Assembly (NCBI GenBank): GCA_024803745.1
Contig: JANJXV010000002.1
Coordinates: 39,763,757 to 39,827,756, forward strand
Direction: 5' to 3'
Source of the DNA: Megascapheus bottae
Lineage: Eukaryota > Chordata > Mammalia > Rodentia > Geomyidae
Length of the DNA stretch: 64,000 bases
Shown here: one piece after another, positions 59,470-64,000 of the stretch
Layout: every line of letters begins with the position of its first letter
Position numbering within the stretch: the first letter of the stretch is position 1
The notes under the pieces: generated by a model
The model's database searches: none
What the model was told of the DNA's origin: nothing
The model's input: only the letters and a program-made list of their open reading frames with translations
Position numbers and translations under genes: made by a program

Positions 59470-59790
59470 AATGGCTCTCATTTATAATCCTCACTCCTTA
59501 GAGGGCAATCATCAGGATTTAGATTCAAGTCCAACCCAAACAAAAAAAAAATAGTAAGACCCTATCTCAATCAACAAAGCTGGGTCTGGTGATTTGTGCT
59601 CAACATCTCAACTGCATGGGGAACTTAAATATGGGACTCTCTCAGTCTAGATTATGCAAAAATAGAAGATGGCATCTCAGAAATCTCTGAATCCAAAAGG
59701 TTTGGGTATGTGTATTAAGCGGTACAACACCTGTCTACCAAGCATAAGCCCCTGAGTTCAAACTACTCTACAGCTAAAAAAGATAAGCAA
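59470..59790 (+). mobile_element. Old composite SINE: two B1-like units plus ID-like tail
   Basis: Unit one ends with AGTAAGACCCTATCTCAATC. Unit two starts at CTGGGTCTGGTGATTTGTGC. The tail has AAGCGGTACAACACCTG, CTACCAAGCATAAGCCCC and TGAGTTCAAAC, which is the tRNA-derived ID pattern. Confidence 0.65.
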
Positions 59791-60418
59791 AAAGGTAAAG
59801 CTTGTCACCGACATTTGGAAAATATGGATTGCACAAACATTTGGAAAACAATACTTTTCAAATTTATGTAAATTATTTCACAAGTATAAATAATACATTT
59901 TGTAGAATTTTTCCGAGTCGTAGGGACTAAATCTAGGGCCATTCACATACTAAATTCACTATCACTGAGCCATCCCTATAGTCCATACTGAAATACTACT
60001 TTATTTGTCCATGCTACTGCATTCCTTACCACAGGCATATCAACAAATATGCCACACTAGAAATTCACATTGACTTTTAAATGGATACTAGAATTTGTTC
60101 TGCTTCCTGTATAAACTGACTTTGTAAATGAATTTTACTCAATTTTTGACTAAGTAGTTGAATTTACTAGATTATAATTTAATTTTTTTCTGGCTTAGCT
60201 GTGGCCATTTTACCTTTCTGGTAGAATTCTTTTTCTTTTCTTCTTTCCTTTCTTCAACTTAATTTACTTGGAGGAGTTTGGTACTCATTTTCTATATCCT
60301 CAACAAAACTTTTATGTTGGATGATAATACATAAGGCAGCAGAGAAATGTTGGAAGATTCAAATATTATGGAACTTTTTCCATAAAGTGGACTTATCTCT
60401 TTCATGTTTTTTGTTTTG
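59791..60418. other. Unassigned sequence
   Basis: No recognised gene or repeat. A T/C-rich stretch lies at 60226-60255. Confidence 0.4.
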
Positions 60419-60606
60419 TTTTGTTTATTTGGCCAGTCATAAGCCTTGAACTCAGATCTTGAGCATTGTCCTTGGAGGCTAGAGTTATACCACTTGAACC
60501 ATAGCACCACTTCCAGCTTTTTTCTATGTATGTGGTACCGAGGAATCAAACCTGGGTCTTCGTGCATGCTAGGCAAGCACTCTATCACTAAGCCAAACTC
60601 CTGGCC
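60419..60606 (-). mobile_element. IDL-Geo dimeric SINE with TSDs
   Basis: CTTTCATGTT flanks it at 60409-60418 and 60607-60616. The tail reads TTTGTTTTGTTTTG, the Geo arm has a small deletion (CCTTGGAGGCTAGAG) and the ID head is well kept. Confidence 0.94.
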
Positions 60607-60616
60607 CTTTCATGTT

Positions 60617-61031
60617 AACTTCAAATGGAACTTCAAGTGACACTGAATTATGTCCTCATTATAGTTTCTAACCCTCACTTTGATCCTTTTAACTTTTTTA
60701 ACCTTCATTATTAGACACCTTTAAACACATACATCCTAAATCTATTTTTTCTTACATCACTTCAGAAAGGAAACAGAGATTTATATACATAAAGGTAAGC
60801 TCTGGTTGAATACAATAATGCTATACAGGATATTATATATTACAACTCAAAGGAGAAATATTAAACTAGTTGTACCCACAAAACCAATCAAAGTTTATAT
60901 CTTTTTGATTCCTATATAAAGTCATACATGTCTAGAACAATCATTGACTACCTAATTTAATTAGTTAGGTCTTGGATTATTTTATGTGGAAGTAGAATTG
61001 CTATGTGGATAATTAATTGTTTTCCTCTGTT
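60617..61031. other. Unassigned AT-rich sequence
   Basis: No recognised gene or repeat. It is the left target flank of the U2-L1 chimera. Confidence 0.4.
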
Positions 61032-61044
61032 AAAAATAAGAAAT

Positions 61045-61086
61045 ACTGATAAGAACAGATACTACACTTGATCTTAGCCAAAAGGC
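61045..61086 (-). pseudogene. U2 spliceosomal snRNA 5' fragment, antisense, fused to L1
   Basis: On the minus strand, the 42 bases from 61086 down to 61045 match nucleotides 12-53 of vertebrate U2 snRNA as I know it, by eye without mismatch. This includes GGCTAAGATCAAGTG and the branch-site-recognition word GTAGTATC. It lacks the first 11 nt and everything beyond nt 53, and there are no snRNA promoter elements next to it, so it is not a functional gene. It abuts the truncated L1 at 61086/61087 and lies within the same TSD pair. Confidence 0.93.
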
Positions 61087-62471
61087 ACCCTGCACTAGAA
61101 TTAACTCCAAATGGATCAAAGACCTGGAGGTAAAAGCTGACACACTGAAAACTTTACAAGAAGGAAGAGGAGATACACTAGGCCTCCTTGGCCCAGGTAG
61201 AAACTTTCTTAAGAAGGACCAAGAATCACAACAAATCAGAGAAAGGCTGGATCAGTGGGACGGCATTAAACTGCAGAGCTTTTGTATGGCAAAGGACATA
61301 GCTAGTAAATTAATTAGGCAGCCTACAGAGTGGGAGAAGATCTTCACCAAACATATAAGAGACAACAGCCTCATATCTAAAATATATCAACAGCTCAAAA
61401 AATTGAATCATTCCAAAACTAATCTCCAAAGTAACAACCATCCCATTAAAAAATGGGCCAAAGACTTAAAGAGAGTCTTCTCTGAAGAAGAAACAAAAAT
61501 GGCCTATAGACACATGAAGAAATGCTCAACATCCCTGGTTATAAAAGAAATGCGAATCGAAACAACGCTAAGATTCCACCTCACTCCAGTTAGAATGGCC
61601 AGGATCAAGAAAACTAATAACAACAGATGCTGGAGGGGATGTGGCCAGGAGGGATCACTACTATACTGTTGGTGGGAGTGCAAACTCGTTCAACCACTGT
61701 GGAAAGCAGTATGGCAGTTCCTCAAAAGACTAAACATAGAACTACCCTATGACCCAGCAATTCCACTACTTGGCATTTACCCAACCATCCAGAAACTAGG
61801 GCATACTAAATCCACTAGCACAACAATATTCATTGCAGCATTTTTCACCATAGCAAAGATATGGAACCAACCTAGATGTCCTTCAGTTGATGAGTGGATC
61901 AACAAGATGTGGTATTTGTACACAATGAAATTCTATGCTGTTGTCAGAAAAAAACGACATCGACCCATTTTTTAGGAAATGGAAAGACTTAGAAAAGATC
62001 ATATTAAATGAAGTAAGCCAGACTCAAAGGAACTTAGGCTCAATGTTTTCCCTCATTCATCATAATCAGTAGAAACCTTGGGCTCTACTAGCAGAGATTT
62101 GCAATAGAGCAAAACCTTGATACATAAGGCCATATAGTATGAAGCTAATTGAAAGGACCTCCAGGATACTGAAACAAAAGCCATACAATGAGTGATTTTT
62201 GTCCTTAATGTACTGTTATCTCTCATCTCTTTTGCTGTCCCTTGGTTATATCATATTGTTATAGTATCTCTCTTTGTTATCTGATATATTGGATATATTT
62301 GTATTTGGTTATTTGAAATTGGATAGGGAAGGGGGGGGAAACTAAGATGGGGGGTGGGGGGAGGTTAATGGGGACCAAGACATGTGAAAGGTTATCAATG
62401 TATGTGAATTAATGCACCTTCTATCTGGCAAACATCATGTAACCCTTTTATTAATTACAATAAAAATATAT
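61087..62471 (+). mobile_element. 5'-truncated L1 joined to an antisense U2 fragment
   Basis: It begins in the 3' part of ORF2 and runs to a normal 3' UTR and A-rich end. AAAAATAAGAAATACT (61032-61047) and AAAAATAAGGAATACT (62473-62488) flank the U2 fragment and L1 together, with one mismatch, so they entered as one event. The last three bases of the left TSD (ACT) overlap the U2 match. Confidence 0.93.
61286..61975 (+). pseudogene. L1 ORF2 C-terminal fragment
   Basis: A 229-codon open frame with the intact cysteine motif at about 61630-61682. It ends early through a frame change at the A run 61948-61954. The glutamine codon lost to a stop in the copies at 16.1 and 41.6 kb is intact here (CTGCAGAGC near 61271-61279). 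Confidence 0.88.
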
Positions 62472-62488
62472 AAAAAATAAGGAATACT

Positions 62489-62680
62489 GGGACCGGGAGT
62501 TTGGCCTAGTGGTTAAAGTGCTTGCCTAGCATGCATGAAGACCCGGATTCGATTCCTCGGTACCACATACACAGAAAAAAGCCAGAAGTGGTGCTGAGGC
62601 TCAAGTGGTAGAGCTCTAGCCTTGAGAAAGTCCAAGGACAGGACTCAAACCCTGAGTTCAAGCCCAGGATAGGCAAAAAA
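62489..62680 (+). mobile_element. IDL-Geo dimeric SINE nested at the L1 3' junction
   Basis: AAAATAAGGAATACT flanks it at 62474-62488 and 62681-62695. Its target was the 3' TSD of the U2-L1 insertion, so it is the younger event. The A-box region reads GTGGTTAAAGTGC, the variant class also seen at 9445. Confidence 0.96.
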
Positions 62681-62811
62681 AAAATAAGGAATACTTTTTT
62701 ATAAAAAACTATGTTCTCCCTATTGAACTTCACAATCTCTTGAACTTAGTATGCTGTGAAAATATCTTATCAGAATCTTCTAAATAAATATTTAACTCTT
62801 AAAAATAACAA

Positions 62812-63000
62812 GCTAGGAGCCTGTAGCTCACATCTGTAATCCTAGCTACTCAGGAGGCTGAGATCTGAGGATCTCACTTCAAAGCCAGCTCAGGCATGAA
62901 AAGTCTGTGAGACTCTTATGTCTCATTAACCACCAGAAAGCCAGAAATGACTCAAAGTGAGCTGAAGATCTCAAGGAAAGTGCCTAAGCCCAGAGTTCAA
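62812..63000 (+). mobile_element. 7SL/B1-head plus Geo-arm SINE
   Basis: TGTAATCCTAGCTACTCAGG, GAGGCTGAGATCTGAGGATC and GAGACTCTTATGTCTCATTA mark the head and linker. The Geo arm is short and ends at CCCAGAGTTCAA. Confidence 0.9.
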
Positions 63001-63004
63001 TATG

Positions 63005-63155
63005 TTCAACGTGAACTTTATAACTAGGGGGATTGAGGGAGGGAAAAGGAGAGAAAAATATGAAAGGGGGTAACAATGTCCAACAAGTACTCACTCACTA
63101 CCTTAACATATGTAATTGTAATCCCTGTGTATATCACCTTGAAAACAAAATTAAT
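63005..63155 (+). mobile_element. Older L1-type 3' end
   Basis: G-rich block (GGGGGATTGAGGGAGGG), GGGGGTAACAATGTCC, TGTAATTGTAATCCC, TATATCACCTTG, A-rich end. Same type as 8160-8400 and 46140-46366. Confidence 0.6.
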
Positions 63156-63184
63156 TTTTTTAAGATCATATAAGTTCAATAGTT

Positions 63185-63615
63185 TCCCACATTTGTAATA
63201 ATTAGTACACACCTAGGACTCTCTTAGAGTGGATCACATTAGCTCAAAACCTAGGTACCTAAGGTCATATAGGATGAGACTATTTGAAACGATCTCTAGG
63301 ATATGGAAACAAGAGCTTTATCTTATGTGATTGTTGTTGTTAATGTGTTTTTATTTCTCTTCTCTTTTGTTGCTCGTAGGTTAATCTCATATTGTTACTG
63401 TATCTGATTTTGTTACCTGGTATATTGTGTATACATTTTTTTGTTTATTTGAAATAGGAAAGTAAAGGGGGAAAAGCAAGATGATTGGGAGGGGGTTGGG
63501 GAAGGGAGATGGGGACAAAAGCATGAGAAGTTATCAATGTATGAGAAGTAATGCACCTACTATCTGACGAATATAACCCTTCTATACGTTACCCCAACAG
63601 TAATAATAATAAAAA
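63185..63615 (+). mobile_element. L1 3' UTR, intermediate-age type
   Basis: It aligns along the young 3' UTRs (ATTGTTACTGTATCTGATTT, TTTGTTTATTTGAAATAGG, ACCTACTATCTGACG). It ends TTACCCCAACAGTAATAATA rather than ATTAATTACAATAAA. Confidence 0.82.
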
Positions 63616-63754
63616 GAATTCACCAAAATGCCTCTCTGGCAAGTTCCTATGCAGCAACAAACAAACAAAAAGATCAAATGGAAGACAATAAAACAAGAAA
63701 AGACAAAATTTTTCCCTAAAAACAAGAGCTTAATTATGTGACTGTTATTCTTTT

Positions 63755-63955
63755 TTTTTTTTTTTTTTTGCCAGTCCTGCGCTTGGGCTCAGGGCTTGAG
63801 CCCTGTCCTTGGACTTTCTCAAGGCTAGAGCTCTACCACTTGAGCCTTAACACCACTTCTGGCTTTTTGCTATGTATGTGGTACCGAGGAATCGAACCCG
63901 GGTCTTCGTGCAGGCTAGGCAAGCACTCTACCGCTAGGCCAAACTCCCGGCCCCA
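63755..63955 (-). mobile_element. IDL-Geo dimeric SINE with perfect 16-bp TSD
   Basis: GTGACTGTTATTCTTT flanks it at 63739-63754 and 63956-63971. There is a long T tail, a well-preserved Geo arm and an ID head with intact B-box (GGAATCGAACCCG on the plus strand). It looks like one of the youngest SINEs here. Confidence 0.97.
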
Positions 63956-64000
63956 GTGACTGTTATTCTTTATATGTTATGTTTTTCTCTCTTCTCTTGT

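Noticed and set aside
61045..61086. Functional U2 snRNA gene
   Set aside because: Only 42 nt remain, with no proximal sequence element or 3' box, and it is fused into an L1 insertion.
1..64000. CRISPR array, operon, prophage or endogenous retrovirus
   Set aside because: There are no spacer-repeat arrays or bacterial gene order. I saw no convincing LTR pair, primer-binding site or retroviral gene.

Overview
The window is repeat-rich, AT-rich nuclear DNA of a mammal. I see no host protein-coding gene, no functional RNA gene, no CRISPR array and no operon-like layout. The short dispersed repeats identify the clade. About fourteen copies are a dimeric SINE whose left arm is an ID-like, tRNA-derived unit (pol III A and B boxes) and whose right arm matches what I recall as the Geo monomer of the IDL-Geo SINE. 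That SINE is described from geomyoid rodents (kangaroo rats, pocket mice, pocket gophers). A second abundant SINE joins a 7SL/B1-like head to the same kind of Geo arm. I therefore infer a geomyoid rodent, most plausibly a heteromyid; the species cannot be fixed from this window.

Layout. 1-4.1 kb: unassigned sequence with GA and GAAA microsatellites and one higher-complexity block at 2.37-2.87 kb. 4.1-7.0 kb: SINE cluster. 7.2-10.6 kb: an ancient L1 ORF2 relic, broken up by younger SINE and L1 insertions. 10.6-14.4 kb: mostly unassigned, with two enhancer-like candidate blocks. 14.45-17.37 kb: an L1 with a complete-looking 5' end and an internal deletion of about 4.3 kb, bounded by perfect 15-bp target-site duplications (TSDs). 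17.4-35.4 kb: SINEs in both orientations among long unassigned stretches. 35.41-42.81 kb: a full-length L1 of about 7.4 kb with 16-bp TSDs, a GC-rich 5' promoter containing 105-bp tandem units, a broken ORF1, a broken ORF2 and a 3' UTR. 43-53 kb: older L1 ends, SINEs and unassigned sequence. 53.3-55.7 kb: a minus-strand L1 whose segments are out of order inside one TSD pair. 57.4-58.0 kb: a minus-strand L1 fragment holding a tiny nested plus-strand L1. 61.03-62.49 kb: an L1 3' end joined to an antisense U2 snRNA fragment, with another SINE nested at its 3' junction. 62.8-64 kb: SINEs and L1 ends.

The elements work together only as retrotransposon and parasite: L1 ORF2 protein (endonuclease plus reverse transcriptase) is the known machinery that mobilises SINEs in trans, and many insertions here still show TSDs and A-rich tails. 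The most interesting content is therefore mechanistic. The window preserves products of unusual target-primed reverse transcription: an antisense U2-L1 chimera, an L1 with template-switch architecture, an internally deleted L1 and two unrelated L1 promoters. It also holds a near-identical inverted pair of an odd B1-like segment that looks like a templated insertion. I found no sign of a new multi-gene system.
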